Notes: generated from the letters alone by a model not told the origin. Shown: positions 1 through 8,771, counted from the stretch's first letter. The stretch: 64,000 bases of DNA from Pedosphaera parvula Ellin514 (GCF_000172555.1 NZ_ABOX02000004.1:124001-188000), one strand, 5' to 3'. A program made the numbers and translations.

Positions 1-10
1 TAGTTCGTCC

Positions 11-199
11 GTGGCGGCCATCATCATCGTGGCCTCTCTCTGTCTCGCAGGGTTATTCTTCGCCATGCCTCTGATATTAATCTTCGGCTTCCAGGATAAA
101 ACCAAGGCCAGAAAGCGTTCAAAAGATACAACACCAGAACCCATCCACCGCAATCCACCAGCCAAACTGCCGCCATTGCGCAATAACGACATTGGTTGA
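11..199 (+). CDS. Small membrane protein, possibly the tail of a gene cut by the window edge
   Basis: A 62-residue reading frame opens with GTG. Its first 27 residues form a hydrophobic segment, followed by a basic, proline-rich tail, so the product would be a single-pass inner-membrane protein. The frame is open back to the left edge of the window, so this may be only the 3' end of a longer gene. No family is recognised, and no ribosome site can be judged. Confidence 0.3.
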   Translation: MAAIIIVASLCLAGLFFAMPLILIFGFQDKTKARKRSKDTTPEPIHRNPPAKLPPLRNNDIG

Positions 200-289
200 A
201 GCTGTCTTGGACTCTCCCGTCCACCTTGCAAATGGACTCTCAATTTTGCTACATTTACCAAATCATCTTTCATGCGCTCCTAAAGCCTC

Positions 290-589
290 ATGCAACAAAC
301 AATTTCTGACGCACCAGAACCAGAGTTTTACATCCTGTTATTTTTTTCCGGCGCAGTCTTTGCAGTTTGCGCACTCATAGCGGCTGGTTTATTCATTCTG
401 GGACGTCGAACCAAGTCCAAGACTCTCAAGATAGCAGCAGCAGTTCCACTTGGTTGTGGCACTGTGGTCTTCGCGCCGATGCTGCTTCTCCTAATACTTT
501 GGATTGGATACTGGATTTTCGGGAATAAGCCGTCTGTGGAAAGACAGTCTCAACCCGGGCCACCAACGAGCACGAATTATGTGAAATAA
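290..589 (+). CDS. Small two-pass membrane protein, function unknown
   Basis: The 99-residue product has two hydrophobic helices (about residues 13-36 and 48-76) separated by a short basic loop (RRTKSK), and a polar proline-rich C-terminus. This suggests a small inner-membrane hairpin protein. No catalytic motif or known family is seen. It resembles the neighbouring 11-199 frame in type (short, hydrophobic, basic P-rich tail), but no sequence relation is evident. It is followed by about 220 bp with no convincing gene. Confidence 0.45.
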   Translation: MQQTISDAPEPEFYILLFFSGAVFAVCALIAAGLFILGRRTKSKTLKIAAAVPLGCGTVVFAPMLLLLILWIGYWIFGNKPSVERQSQPGPPTSTNYVK

Positions 590-812
590 AACGTCATGAA
601 TAGCCTGTTCAACCGGATCACCCCCCCTCCACATACTCACCATTGCTTTTGGCTCAGACAGTGCTTTAGTTTCAATTGTCCACTCGCGGTGGCAATAACT
701 GGGTTTGGATATTAGGAGGTTGAGAAGAATTCAGAGACCGTCACACGCATGTAAATTGCGCGCGCTCGATCACTCAACACACCAACATGAATAAAGATAC
801 AGGAAAATATTT

Positions 813-1100
813 ATGCCATTAATAAACGTAAAAGTGCTCGAAGGCGTTTTCACACCCGCACAAAAGCAACAAATGGTCCGCAAACTCACCGACGCGATGG
901 TCTCGATCGAAGGCGAGAACATGCGTGCAGCTACCGTAGTCATCATCGAAGAAGTAAAGAGTGGCGATTGGGGTTTCGGCGGCAACCCGCTGACCACAAA
1001 GGATGCAAAAGCCATGGCCGCAGGAAAATTCAAAGGCAGCCGCACCACAACCTCCAGAGGCCAACAGCGACTACCACGATCCGCCCGCCTTCGCCGTTGA
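813..1100 (+). CDS. 4-oxalocrotonate tautomerase family protein with an unusual C-terminal extension
   Basis: Residues 1-72 match the 4-OT/tautomerase superfamily. Proline follows the initiator Met and would become the catalytic N-terminal Pro-1, and the chain continues through a helix (QQMVRKLTDAMVSIEGE) and the strand TVVIIEEV to a family-like end near AMAAGK. Members normally stop there (60-75 residues) and work as hexamers in keto-enol tautomerisation. Here the frame runs on for 23 basic, low-order residues (RTTTSRGQQ, RSARLRR). That tail may reflect a lost stop or a small rearrangement. AGGAA about 8 bp upstream supports the start. The substrate cannot be inferred. Confidence 0.8.
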   Translation: MPLINVKVLEGVFTPAQKQQMVRKLTDAMVSIEGENMRAATVVIIEEVKSGDWGFGGNPLTTKDAKAMAAGKFKGSRTTTSRGQQRLPRSARLRR

Positions 1101-1137
1101 CATCCCCAACTCGCCGTGGCTCACATTAAGACGCACA

Positions 1138-1479
1138 ATGGATTTGCCACAACCAACAGTTGAGGAGCTTGCCGCCAGCTGGCTCAGCGGTGAGGACTAT
1201 ACAATGAGCGATGGCGTTTTCGATGCCCCTGAGATGGCCTGGCAGGCAATACTTAAAATTATGCAGCATGCGCTAACCGATAAACAACTAGCCTTGCTGG
1301 CTGCTGGGCCTCTGGAGACATTGCTGGCGCATCATGGAGTGGAATTCATTGATCGAATTGAGGCCGAGGCAAAGCGAAGTCCTTCTTTTGCTCATCTCCT
1401 TGGCGGCGTATGGCGCAGAGAAATGGATCCTGCATTGTGGCAACGAGTCCAAACCGCACGCGGAGGCAAGTCTTGGTAA
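1138..1479 (+). CDS. DUF6869-like domain protein
   Basis: The 113-residue product begins at the ATG encoding MDLPQPTVEE. The open frame extends further upstream but overlaps the tautomerase gene, so this internal ATG is preferred. The mixture of LAAGPLETLLAHHG, EFIDRIEAEAKRSP and LLGGVWRREM matches the small soluble DUF6869 family as I recall it. Its members have no assigned activity and often sit singly or in families of immunity-like accessory genes. The next gene starts 15 bp downstream on the same strand, so the two are probably cotranscribed. Confidence 0.6.
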   Translation: MDLPQPTVEELAASWLSGEDYTMSDGVFDAPEMAWQAILKIMQHALTDKQLALLAAGPLETLLAHHGVEFIDRIEAEAKRSPSFAHLLGGVWRREMDPALWQRVQTARGGKSW

Positions 1480-1494
1480 GATGAAAACCAAAAA

Positions 1495-1776
1495 ATGACT
1501 ACCTCAGCTAAAGTTCAATTTCAGCCAAGATGGAAAGAAGAATTAGTCTGCACAATGGATGAAAGGTGTTTCATAATCGAACTTACGATGGGTATTCTGA
1601 CTGTCTATTTTCCAACACGTCCGAAATGGGAAGCCGGTGCTCCCGATTGGGCCAAGCACCAGTGGGAACGCGTGAAAGAGGATTTAGTAGTTTGGTGTAA
1701 AGCGGAGCACATACCTCTTCGGATTCAGGATGATGCCTGGGTTGACTTTCCTTGGGATAATAAGTCCTCTGCTTAA
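1495..1776 (+). CDS. Hypothetical 93-residue acidic soluble protein
   Basis: There is no signal peptide or membrane segment. The protein is rich in Trp (six), with the segment PTRPKWEAGAPDWAKHQW followed by an amphipathic helix and a short acidic C-terminus. No family is recognised. It starts 15 bp after the DUF6869-like gene, so the two likely form a small transcription unit. The pattern (two small soluble accessory proteins in a row) would suit immunity or antitoxin genes, but no toxin is visible in the window, so this is only context. Confidence 0.5.
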   Translation: MTTSAKVQFQPRWKEELVCTMDERCFIIELTMGILTVYFPTRPKWEAGAPDWAKHQWERVKEDLVVWCKAEHIPLRIQDDAWVDFPWDNKSSA

Positions 1777-1799
1777 TTGCTGCGTTTGCACTGGACACG

Positions 1800-2351
1800 T
1801 TAATCCGAAACCTCAAACCATTTGGACTTGATCTCATGACCACGCTGATATTCAGAATGATCAATCACACCTGACGAACAATACACATACGCCGAGTGCT
1901 TGACGGGAAATCCGGCACCATAGCGAAACTCCACGATCAAGGAATCATTACTCCCGCGCATCGCCGCAACGCCGTAAGGAACCAATCCTTCAGCTTCCTC
2001 CACCTCACGCCATTCCTTTGTTACCTGGATATTGCCCGACTCCATACGACGAATCAGTGCTTCGTAGCCGGGCAATGACCACCTGAACATGAGGTCGCGA
2101 ATTCCTTTACCAAGGTCGGGCGCAACCACCACGACCACAACACAGGTGGCCAGTGGAATAAATGACCGCCAATGCTCCTTCCTCCAATCTGTAAAGGCCG
2201 TAACAAACCCGATGAATCCAACAACAATCAAGGCCAGGGACAAAAACATCGCCAGAAACAGCAGACCCGGCTTGGGACGAACTATCCACGCAACTATCGT
2301 GACGAACCACGATCCCGCTATAATAAAAGTATTTCTGGCGTTCTGGGACAT
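1800..2351 (-). CDS. Hypothetical membrane protein with two N-terminal helices
   Basis: Starting at MSQNARNTF gives 183 residues. The frame is open further upstream, but that stretch is Cys/Ser-rich and unlike coding sequence. Hydrophobic segments lie at about residues 8-23 and 28-50, with a third strongly hydrophobic stretch (ATCVVVVVVAPD). A C-terminal soluble domain of about 95 residues contains EVEEAEGLVPYG and EFRYGAGFPVKHSAYVYCSSG. The layout suggests a membrane-anchored extracytoplasmic domain. No family is recognised. Confidence 0.5.
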   Translation of the reverse strand: MSQNARNTFIIAGSWFVTIVAWIVRPKPGLLFLAMFLSLALIVVGFIGFVTAFTDWRKEHWRSFIPLATCVVVVVVAPDLGKGIRDLMFRWSLPGYEALIRRMESGNIQVTKEWREVEEAEGLVPYGVAAMRGSNDSLIVEFRYGAGFPVKHSAYVYCSSGVIDHSEYQRGHEIKSKWFEVSD

Positions 2352-2436
2352 ATCGCGACTGCTGTGATTACTACACCGGGATGTATGACAAGTTTCGGAC
2401 AAGCTTTGGCAGTCACATTCCAAACCAGCTAGCGAA

Positions 2437-3705
2437 TCACTCAAATCCCGCACCCTTCGGCGAAACCAGACGTCTGACACTCTCCAACTTCATCAAACTC
2501 GTCCCGCCCGCTGGCAACGGAAATTCAACCCGATGCGAGCGCATCTTGATCGCCGAGAGCTTCCCGGTCTTCGCATCCAACCGCTGCAACCCTGCAATCT
2601 TTCGATCCATGTCCAACGAGACCTCCGTTGCATGATGCACATCCCGATTCACCACTATCGCCCATCGCGAACCATCCTGACACCGGAATAAACCAATCAC
2701 CAACGGCCCACCTTTTACCACCTGGATGGGTGAATTCGTCTCCACTCCTTTGCAGCCCGTCGGCACCGGACCCGTGTGATAAACACCCGTCGAAGTCATC
2801 TTCGCCATCGCTTTGCCCAATACCAATAATTCCACGTTGAGCGCCTTCACCATCGCATAATGTGGCAATCGATTTCCATGCTTATCAATCATCGCATTGT
2901 GAAAATCGGCGCTGTTGTCATCTGGCGTCCAATAAGTGAAATACATCAACGCCGTCGCACCATATGCCAAACCCGTGTTCGCCTGCCAGCGCAGCTCGGC
3001 TTCGCCCGGGTCACGATAGGAACCATGCGGTGTCACGAGAAATATTTCTCCAAATGGCACTTGGTGTTTCAACCCCTGCCGCCGAATGACTTCCAAATTA
3101 TCAAAATATTCCGGACGTACCGTGTCATTATTCAGGAGGGCGTAATGATCGAAGCTCAACAACCGAGGCTTCACGATGTCCAGATACTTTTCCACATGCT
3201 CTTCGTAATTCGAAGTCCCCAAGGCCCAGAGCGGCGCGTAATTTGGGAGCAGGTTGATGAATGGCAGATGCTTGGAATCATGTTGAAGCAGATATTGGTT
3301 TACCGCTCCCAAGGCAGGAAAGGCACCCGACCCCGGTTCATCCCCAAGGAAATAGCCGCCCATGCCCGGATGCTTTGCATAGTCGCTGATGACCGCGTCC
3401 AGATTCGTGGCAAATCCGGAATCCTGAGCGACCCGAGCCATGACCCGCGCATCATACAAAATGTATTTTAGGCCATGCCGGCCGCACGTATTCAGAATCG
3501 ACCGGGTATTCTCAGGCGAATTCCCGGCGCAGGGAATCATGGCATAATTAAAACCACACTCCGCCACCTCCGCATACCGCGCATCCACATCAGGACCATC
3601 CGGCGGGCCGCACCAATAGCTGAGAATGAATTCACTCCCCGCGACGGGAAGGACTGTCGCGCAGGCAATTAAGAGCGCCGCAAATCGGACGAGTGGTAAT
3701 GGCAT
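2437..3705 (-). CDS. Secreted glycoside-hydrolase-like TIM-barrel protein
   Basis: An N-terminal signal peptide (LVRFAALLIACATVLPVAG) precedes a roughly 400-residue domain with features of clan A glycosidases: an early strand starting FILSYWCGPP, the strand-4-like GYFLGDEPG with an acid/base-type Glu, a later GEIFLVTPHG with a second candidate Glu, and an aromatic barrel strand (ALMYFTYWTP). A small beta domain at the C-terminus (WAIVVNRDV...LPAGGTSLMKL) resembles the domain that follows many GH barrels. The substrate is unknown. It stands alone, divergent from the rhodanese gene. The call rests on motif layout only. Confidence 0.65.
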   Translation of the reverse strand: MPLPLVRFAALLIACATVLPVAGSEFILSYWCGPPDGPDVDARYAEVAECGFNYAMIPCAGNSPENTRSILNTCGRHGLKYILYDARVMARVAQDSGFATNLDAVISDYAKHPGMGGYFLGDEPGSGAFPALGAVNQYLLQHDSKHLPFINLLPNYAPLWALGTSNYEEHVEKYLDIVKPRLLSFDHYALLNNDTVRPEYFDNLEVIRRQGLKHQVPFGEIFLVTPHGSYRDPGEAELRWQANTGLAYGATALMYFTYWTPDDNSADFHNAMIDKHGNRLPHYAMVKALNVELLVLGKAMAKMTSTGVYHTGPVPTGCKGVETNSPIQVVKGGPLVIGLFRCQDGSRWAIVVNRDVHHATEVSLDMDRKIAGLQRLDAKTGKLSAIKMRSHRVEFPLPAGGTSLMKLESVRRLVSPKGAGFE

Positions 3706-3817
3706 TCAACTTAGAAAACCTTGCCCAGGGTTGAAAAGCAACCCCGCAAGTTTAAATTATTAATAGAGAGAGATAATAACTAAAGCGCAAAACAATCAAC
3801 CAATTGGGAGGCGAGTT

Positions 3818-4228
3818 ATGATTACAAAATTAACCATGCCCAACCCGGTCGAGGCGAAGAAGTATTTTGAAGATAAAATCACTTTCACCACCGGACCGGT
3901 GGAGTTGGAGCGAATGATCAAACAACACGAAAACATTAACGTCATCGACGTCCGGGAAGAGGAGGACTATCGCCAGGGCCATGTTCCTGGTGCCATAAAT
4001 CTGCCGAAGGAAAGATGGGAAACATTGGAAGGATTGAGCAAGGACAGGACCAACGTCCTTTATTGCTACAATCCTGTTTGCCATCTGGCGGCGACCGCCG
4101 GTGTGGAGTTTGCCAGCAAGGGTTTTCCAGTTATGGAAATGGAAGGCGGTTTTAAGGCGTGGCAGGATATGGATCTGGAAATCGAAAAACCCCAAATCAA
4201 TCGAATGTTCGCCTTCAGAAATGAATGA
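3818..4228 (+). CDS. Single-domain rhodanese-like sulfurtransferase
   Basis: The 136-residue protein has a rhodanese fold signature: NVIDVREEEDYRQGHVPGAINLP (strand, acidic loop and the GHVPGA turn), then an active loop CYNPVCHLA whose first Cys (residue 83) is the expected persulfide-bearing nucleophile, and the C-terminal GGFKAW. The second Cys (88) in the loop is a possible resolving residue. Such proteins move sulfur to cyanide, thiols or protein partners in the cytoplasm. GGAGGCGAG 4-12 bp upstream fixes the start. A strong terminator follows, so the gene is monocistronic. Confidence 0.88.
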   Translation: MITKLTMPNPVEAKKYFEDKITFTTGPVELERMIKQHENINVIDVREEEDYRQGHVPGAINLPKERWETLEGLSKDRTNVLYCYNPVCHLAATAGVEFASKGFPVMEMEGGFKAWQDMDLEIEKPQINRMFAFRNE

Positions 4229-4276
4229 GCACAAGCTGAATTGTTTCAGCTTCGGACTTTAAAGTTAAAGCACACA

Positions 4277-4305
4277 GCCTGAGTAATGATACTCAGGCCT
4301 TTTTT
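4277..4305 (+). terminator. Rho-independent terminator of the rhodanese gene
   Basis: An 8-bp perfect stem (GCCTGAGT / ACTCAGGC) with a 6-nt loop is followed by C and six T. It lies about 50 bp after the rhodanese stop codon. Confidence 0.9.
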
Positions 4306-4360
4306 CAACCTGCCTTGTTTTCTCGTTGGCATTATTGCTTCTTAACAGTATCAAAGAGGC

Positions 4361-5425
4361 ATGAAGAGATCCTCACTCCTCTGCTTTCTACTTTGCCTGG
4401 CGCTCGCGCCCGCCACCTTTGCCGACAAGATCGATGACCTGATCAAAGCGGAAATGCAAAATCACCACGTTGCCGGACTCTCCATGAGAGTCTTGAAGGA
4501 TGGAAAGGAACTGAAGACCGAAAGCTACGGTCTCGCCAACCTGGAATGGAATGTCCCCGCCACCAAGGATACAGTCTTTGAAATCGGTTCCATGACCAAA
4601 CAATTCACCGCCGCCTGCATTCTGCTGCTCGCGGAGGATGGGAAGCTTTCTGTGGACGACAAAATTTCTCAGCATCTCAAAAACACTCCCGCCGCCTGGT
4701 CGAATATTACCATTCGCCATTTGCTCACTCACACCTCCGGCATCAAAAACTATACAGTCATGGACGGGTTTGAGTTCTCCAAACACCTCACCCAAGAGCA
4801 GTTCATCGAGAAAATGAGCACCGTCCCTCTCTCCTTCCAACCGGGAGACGCCTTCTCCTATTGCAACACTGGCTACAACCTGCTCGGCTTCATCGTGGAA
4901 AATGCGAGTGGCAAAAAATATTGGGACTTCATCCAGGAACGCATCTTCACCCCTCTGCAGATGACCTCCACCACCAGTCGCAATCCCGGAGTCATTCTCC
5001 CTCATCGCGCCGCCGGTTACGAACTCATCAAGGGCAAACACGTCAACCGCGACTATGATATTACGGACATCTTTTCCGCCGGTGCCATCGTCTCCACAGT
5101 GGAGGACATCAGCAAGTGGAATGCAGCTCTGGATGGAGACAAATTCCTGAATGCCACCAGCCGGCAACTCTGGTGGACTCCGATGAAGCTGAACAACGGA
5201 AAAATCCAGAACTACGGCTTTGGCTGGTTCCTTGATCCACTGGACAATCACAAAAACATCGGGCACGGCGGAGCCACCTCCGGCTTCTCCGCCACCATCC
5301 AACGCTTTCCGGAGGATAAGCTGGCCATAATCATTCTCACCAACGCCGACGAAACCGGCCTGGCCTCATCCATCGCGAAGAAAGTTGCCAAACTTTACTT
5401 CGAGGACACGGTGGCGGCGAAATAG
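4361..5425 (+). CDS. Secreted serine beta-lactamase/transpeptidase-like hydrolase (class C fold)
   Basis: Signal peptide at residues 1-21 (ends ATFA). The mature domain carries the three serine hydrolase motifs: S77-M-T-K80 (SxxK), Y167-C-N169 (YxN) and an H-G-G motif near residue 308 in place of KTG. This arrangement is typical of the Pfam Beta-lactamase family of esterases, D-amino-peptidases and penicillin-binding protein homologues, not of a true AmpC. It acts in the periplasm or outside the cell. The 354-residue length is normal for a one-domain member. The substrate cannot be told, and no ampR-like regulator is adjacent. Confidence 0.88.
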   Translation: MKRSSLLCFLLCLALAPATFADKIDDLIKAEMQNHHVAGLSMRVLKDGKELKTESYGLANLEWNVPATKDTVFEIGSMTKQFTAACILLLAEDGKLSVDDKISQHLKNTPAAWSNITIRHLLTHTSGIKNYTVMDGFEFSKHLTQEQFIEKMSTVPLSFQPGDAFSYCNTGYNLLGFIVENASGKKYWDFIQERIFTPLQMTSTTSRNPGVILPHRAAGYELIKGKHVNRDYDITDIFSAGAIVSTVEDISKWNAALDGDKFLNATSRQLWWTPMKLNNGKIQNYGFGWFLDPLDNHKNIGHGGATSGFSATIQRFPEDKLAIIILTNADETGLASSIAKKVAKLYFEDTVAAK

Positions 5426-5499
5426 CCCCACAAACCTTAAGTTCCCTCCCCTGCGGCACTTCGCCAGATTTCGGCCATCAACTTGCTGAGTGTAGTTTT

Positions 5500-6627
5500 G
5501 TGCTGCAATTTCGCGGCCCTCCGCCTAAGCTGAATGCTGTGAAGAAGGAACGTCTCAGCTACTCCGCCAATGCCTATCATCCCAGCCTGGGATCGGAAAC
5601 GGCTGCCGGTCTCATTACCTTCACGCAATTCACACTCCGCTTCGAATCGGATCTGGCCAGGCTGGATATTCCGCTGAACGAACTAACCATCCGCGTTGGC
5701 CAGGGCGACGATGCTCGCCTTTACTTCGATCGGGTTAATGATCCCGAATGGTCCCTCTACACTCTGGATTTCGACATTCTGAAGGACTACGCCTTCTCCA
5801 GCAACCATCACCTGCGCGTTCAAGCCAACGAAATCTTCGGTCGCAAGTATCTCCGCAAGACCATCATTATCACCGCTGCGTTTATTCTCTTCTTTTTCCT
5901 TGCCGCATTTTGCGTCTCGTGGGGTATGGGCCAAATGGTCCGCCATGTGGTCAATCGGATGCCGCCCGATGTCGAAAAAAGTTTGGGCGCCACTGCCTTG
6001 AAGGAAGTGCAAAAAAGATTCGCCGTTGTGGATGATCCGAAGTTGATGGCGCGCTTGGAAACGCTCTATGCCAGGCTCCGCCAAGGCATGCCTGATACCA
6101 ACGTCACGGTTCAATTTCACATCCTGGACACCGACATCCCCAACGCCATGTCCATACCCGGACACGTGTTCTTCACGCGCGGCATGTTCGATCTGCTGAA
6201 TACACCCGAGGAAATTGCCGGAACTCTCGCGCACGAGATGGGTCACATTAACGAAAAACATATTCTCCGCAGCATTATCGCGGATCAGGGACCAGCCCGC
6301 GTGTTGAGCAGTATCTTCGGCAAACAAAGCGGCACCATAGGCATGGTCGTGCTCAGCTCGCAATTCCTGGTCGGCCGCACGTTTTCCAAGGATTTTGAAC
6401 ATGAAGCGGATGAAGATGCCTGGAAATATCTCGTCAAGGCTCACATCAACCCGCGCGGACTGATTGAAACCATGGAAAAATTGAAGGAATACGAGGACCG
6501 AAATCACGTCAATACCTCCTCCATTCTCAGCACCCACCCTTCCACTCAGGATCGTATCGACCGGCTGGAATCCAACTGGCGCTCGCTAAAGCAAAAAACC
6601 GGCTTCGTGGAACTTACCGATTATTGA
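5500..6627 (+). CDS. Membrane-anchored M48 family metallopeptidase
   Basis: An N-terminal beta-rich domain (about residues 18-105) resembles the domain often found before M48 peptidases. A membrane helix follows at about 121-144. The protease domain contains the zinc motif H245-E-M-G-H249 and the downstream third-ligand segment FEHEADEDAW. Similar proteins degrade damaged membrane or periplasmic proteins. The GTG at 5500 is the first plausible start; another GTG lies 13 codons in. The 3' end overlaps the convergent SET-domain gene by 7 bp. Confidence 0.85.
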   Translation: MLQFRGPPPKLNAVKKERLSYSANAYHPSLGSETAAGLITFTQFTLRFESDLARLDIPLNELTIRVGQGDDARLYFDRVNDPEWSLYTLDFDILKDYAFSSNHHLRVQANEIFGRKYLRKTIIITAAFILFFFLAAFCVSWGMGQMVRHVVNRMPPDVEKSLGATALKEVQKRFAVVDDPKLMARLETLYARLRQGMPDTNVTVQFHILDTDIPNAMSIPGHVFFTRGMFDLLNTPEEIAGTLAHEMGHINEKHILRSIIADQGPARVLSSIFGKQSGTIGMVVLSSQFLVGRTFSKDFEHEADEDAWKYLVKAHINPRGLIETMEKLKEYEDRNHVNTSSILSTHPSTQDRIDRLESNWRSLKQKTGFVELTDY

Positions 6628-7103
6628 GAGCTCTCACTCGCTCCCAGGCTCTCGCTCAACGCCTTTTTCTTTTCCAGGTCGGGAAAAAATTCCTCTGCCA
6701 CGATATAACCCACACATTTCGGCGCCCCACAGCAACACGGATGTTCCTTGTAATCCTCCAGATCGTAATTGTAATTAAACGTGATCTCCTCGCCCTGCTT
6801 GATATCCCGGCTGGCCACAATCCAGATTCGACCCTCTTCATCCTGCGCCTCACAATTCGGCGCACAACTATGATTTAAAAATCGCGCCGGATTCCAGTCC
6901 ACATTCCCATCCAGATCGTGCGTTACATTGATGGTGAAAATAAAAGGGTTATCCAGCTCGCATTGCCGGAGCGACTCCTCCTTGTCGATCAGCCGGCCAA
7001 CATATTCAATGACCTTGGCTCCTTCCTTGATATCCACGAGGGCAAATCCCCCCATGCCGTGAATACCGGAATTCCTGAACTCAATTAGATCACTCGTTTG
7101 CAT
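6621..7103 (-). CDS. Bacterial SET-domain protein-lysine methyltransferase
   Basis: The 160-residue protein is almost entirely a SET domain. It has GIHGMGGFALVDIKEG at the N-terminus, the SAM/pseudoknot motifs RFLNHSCAPNCE and GEEITFNYNYD, and a post-SET-like cysteine cluster (CCCGAPKCVG) that in eukaryotic relatives binds zinc with the Cys of NHSC. The family transfers methyl groups from SAM to lysine. SET proteins are known in Chlamydiae, which belong to the same superphylum. ATG at 7103 is chosen; the longer frame would need a TTG at 7160. The target protein is unknown. Confidence 0.85.
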   Translation of the reverse strand: MQTSDLIEFRNSGIHGMGGFALVDIKEGAKVIEYVGRLIDKEESLRQCELDNPFIFTINVTHDLDGNVDWNPARFLNHSCAPNCEAQDEEGRIWIVASRDIKQGEEITFNYNYDLEDYKEHPCCCGAPKCVGYIVAEEFFPDLEKKKALSESLGASESSQ

Positions 7104-7312
7104 CAATGGGCTTACTCTGACAAACTCCGTGGAAATAGCAACTGAGGGCTCTTTTGACAACTCGATTTCTCCGAGCTCTCCTGGAAATAGCCTCGCCCGT
7201 TCTCACTCCAAAATAAAACAGATATTTCGACAGGCGAAGCGCAGTTGCTTTATCCATGGAAGACTGGTAAACATTGCTCATTAATCCATAAAACTGTATG
7301 TGCGGAAAAAAA

Positions 7313-7328
7313 TATCCACTAGTGGATA
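7313..7328. promoter_or_regulatory. Perfect 16-bp palindrome between the SET gene and the symporter gene
   Basis: TATCCACTAGTGGATA is a perfect palindrome with no spacer, 90 bp before the symporter start and about 210 bp before the SET gene start. It is a candidate operator for a dimeric repressor. No matching regulator is adjacent. Confidence 0.4.
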
Positions 7329-7418
7329 GCACTGCTCAAATTTCAAATTATCCTTGCCCTAAACAATCTCTACTAATTAACATGAGTTAGTTATAAATAA
7401 AGCCAACGCGCATTTTTA

Positions 7419-8765
7419 ATGACCAATAAAACCGCCACCCGCAAATCGATTCTCGGCCTTTTGTATGTTCAAGTACTGGTGGGAATTCTGATCGGCATCC
7501 TGGTCGGATATGCGTTTCCCAAGTTCGGCATTGAACTAAAAATTCTTGCCGATGGCTTCATTCGACTCATCAGAATGATGGTGGCCCCGATTATTTTTAC
7601 TTCCGTCGTGGTGGGCATAGCCGGTCTGGGCACCATGCATCGCGTAGGACGCATCGGCCTGAAAGCCCTGATTTATTTTGAGGTGATGACGACTCTGGCC
7701 TTGGTCATTGGCTGGTTGGTGGTTAAAGCGTTTCATCCCGGTGCGGGAGTAAATGCAGATCTCAGCAGCCTTAATCACAAGGATGTCGAAACGTTTGTTT
7801 CCAAGGCGCATGATCAGACCATTTCCGGCTTCTTTCTAAACATCATTCCCCAAACCATGATTGGCGCCTTCGCGGAAGGCGAGATCATTCAAGTGCTTTT
7901 AATTTCCGTCCTGTTCGGAATCGCTCTTGCCTCCCTGGGTCAATCCAACCGGCCGGTAGTTTACTTATTGGACCAGATCTACCATGCCCTGATGAAGATG
8001 ATTGCCATGATCATCAAGCTTGCCCCCATTGCGGCATTTGGTTCCATGGCATTTACAATTTCCAAACTGGGCTTGGGTTCCGTCATCTCACTCGGAAAGT
8101 TGCTGGCCTCAGTCTATCTGACGTGCGGTTTCTTTGTCGTCGTCTGCCTTGGCCTGTTGCTTAAATTTAATGGCATCAGCCTGTGGAAATTCCTCCGTTA
8201 TATTCGCGAGGAAATATTCATTGTGCTCGGCACCGCCTCTTCCGAACCGGTATTTCCACGGATGATGGCGAAGATGGAAGCTCTCGGTTGTTCAAAGCCC
8301 GTCGTGGGCTTGGTGTTACCAGCGGGATACACATTCAATCTGGATGGTTCCTCGATCTATCTCACCTTTGGCGCCCTCTACATTGCGCAGGCGACCAACA
8401 CCCATCTCACCATGTGGCAGGAACTGGCCGTTATCCTCGTTTGCCTTATCACCTCCAAAGGTGCCGCTGCTGTCGTAGGCAGCGCCTTCATCACCCTGGC
8501 CGCCACCCTTTCAGCTCTGGGAACCATTCCCGTCGAAGGCATGCTCCTCATCATCGGCGTCGATCAATTGATGGCTTCCGCACGCGCCACCACGAACCTC
8601 ATCGGCAATGGCACGGCCACAGTCGTGATTGCCAAATGGGAAAAGGAATTCGACGAGAAAAAGGCCGCCGAAGTCCTGGACAATAAACGCCCTTCAAGGG
8701 CATCTGCGGAAGCAGAAAATCTTCAACCACTGGCTGTTCCCACCGCGGAAAATCGGGCTGAGTAG
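7419..8765 (+). CDS. Dicarboxylate/amino acid:cation symporter (DctA/GltP family)
   Basis: The 448-residue polytopic protein has the family hallmarks: the serine-containing hairpin segment ending GTASSEPV, the NLDGSSIYLTFGALYIAQA substrate/cation motif in helix 7, the GAAAVVGSAFITL hairpin 2, and DQLMASARATTNLIGNGTATVV in helix 8. It imports C4-dicarboxylates or glutamate with Na+ or H+. Position next to SDH, fumarase and MDH genes favours succinate, fumarate or malate as substrate. It converges with sdhD with only 6 bp between stop codons. No clear Shine-Dalgarno sequence is present. Confidence 0.93.
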   Translation: MTNKTATRKSILGLLYVQVLVGILIGILVGYAFPKFGIELKILADGFIRLIRMMVAPIIFTSVVVGIAGLGTMHRVGRIGLKALIYFEVMTTLALVIGWLVVKAFHPGAGVNADLSSLNHKDVETFVSKAHDQTISGFFLNIIPQTMIGAFAEGEIIQVLLISVLFGIALASLGQSNRPVVYLLDQIYHALMKMIAMIIKLAPIAAFGSMAFTISKLGLGSVISLGKLLASVYLTCGFFVVVCLGLLLKFNGISLWKFLRYIREEIFIVLGTASSEPVFPRMMAKMEALGCSKPVVGLVLPAGYTFNLDGSSIYLTFGALYIAQATNTHLTMWQELAVILVCLITSKGAAAVVGSAFITLAATLSALGTIPVEGMLLIIGVDQLMASARATTNLIGNGTATVVIAKWEKEFDEKKAAEVLDNKRPSRASAEAENLQPLAVPTAENRAE

Positions 8766-8771
8766 GAGCAC

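Noticed and set aside
4326-4342. Sigma-54 promoter (TTGGCATTATTGCTT) before the beta-lactamase-like gene
   Set aside because: The GG to GC spacing is two bases too short.
4388-5302. 304-codon minus-strand frame opposite the beta-lactamase-like gene
   Set aside because: It lies antisense to a gene with full catalytic motifs; its product has no fold-like pattern. Third-position GC bias explains it.
5683-6537. 284-codon minus-strand frame opposite the M48 protease gene
   Set aside because: It is antisense to the HExxH protease, with no signal, motif or ribosome site.
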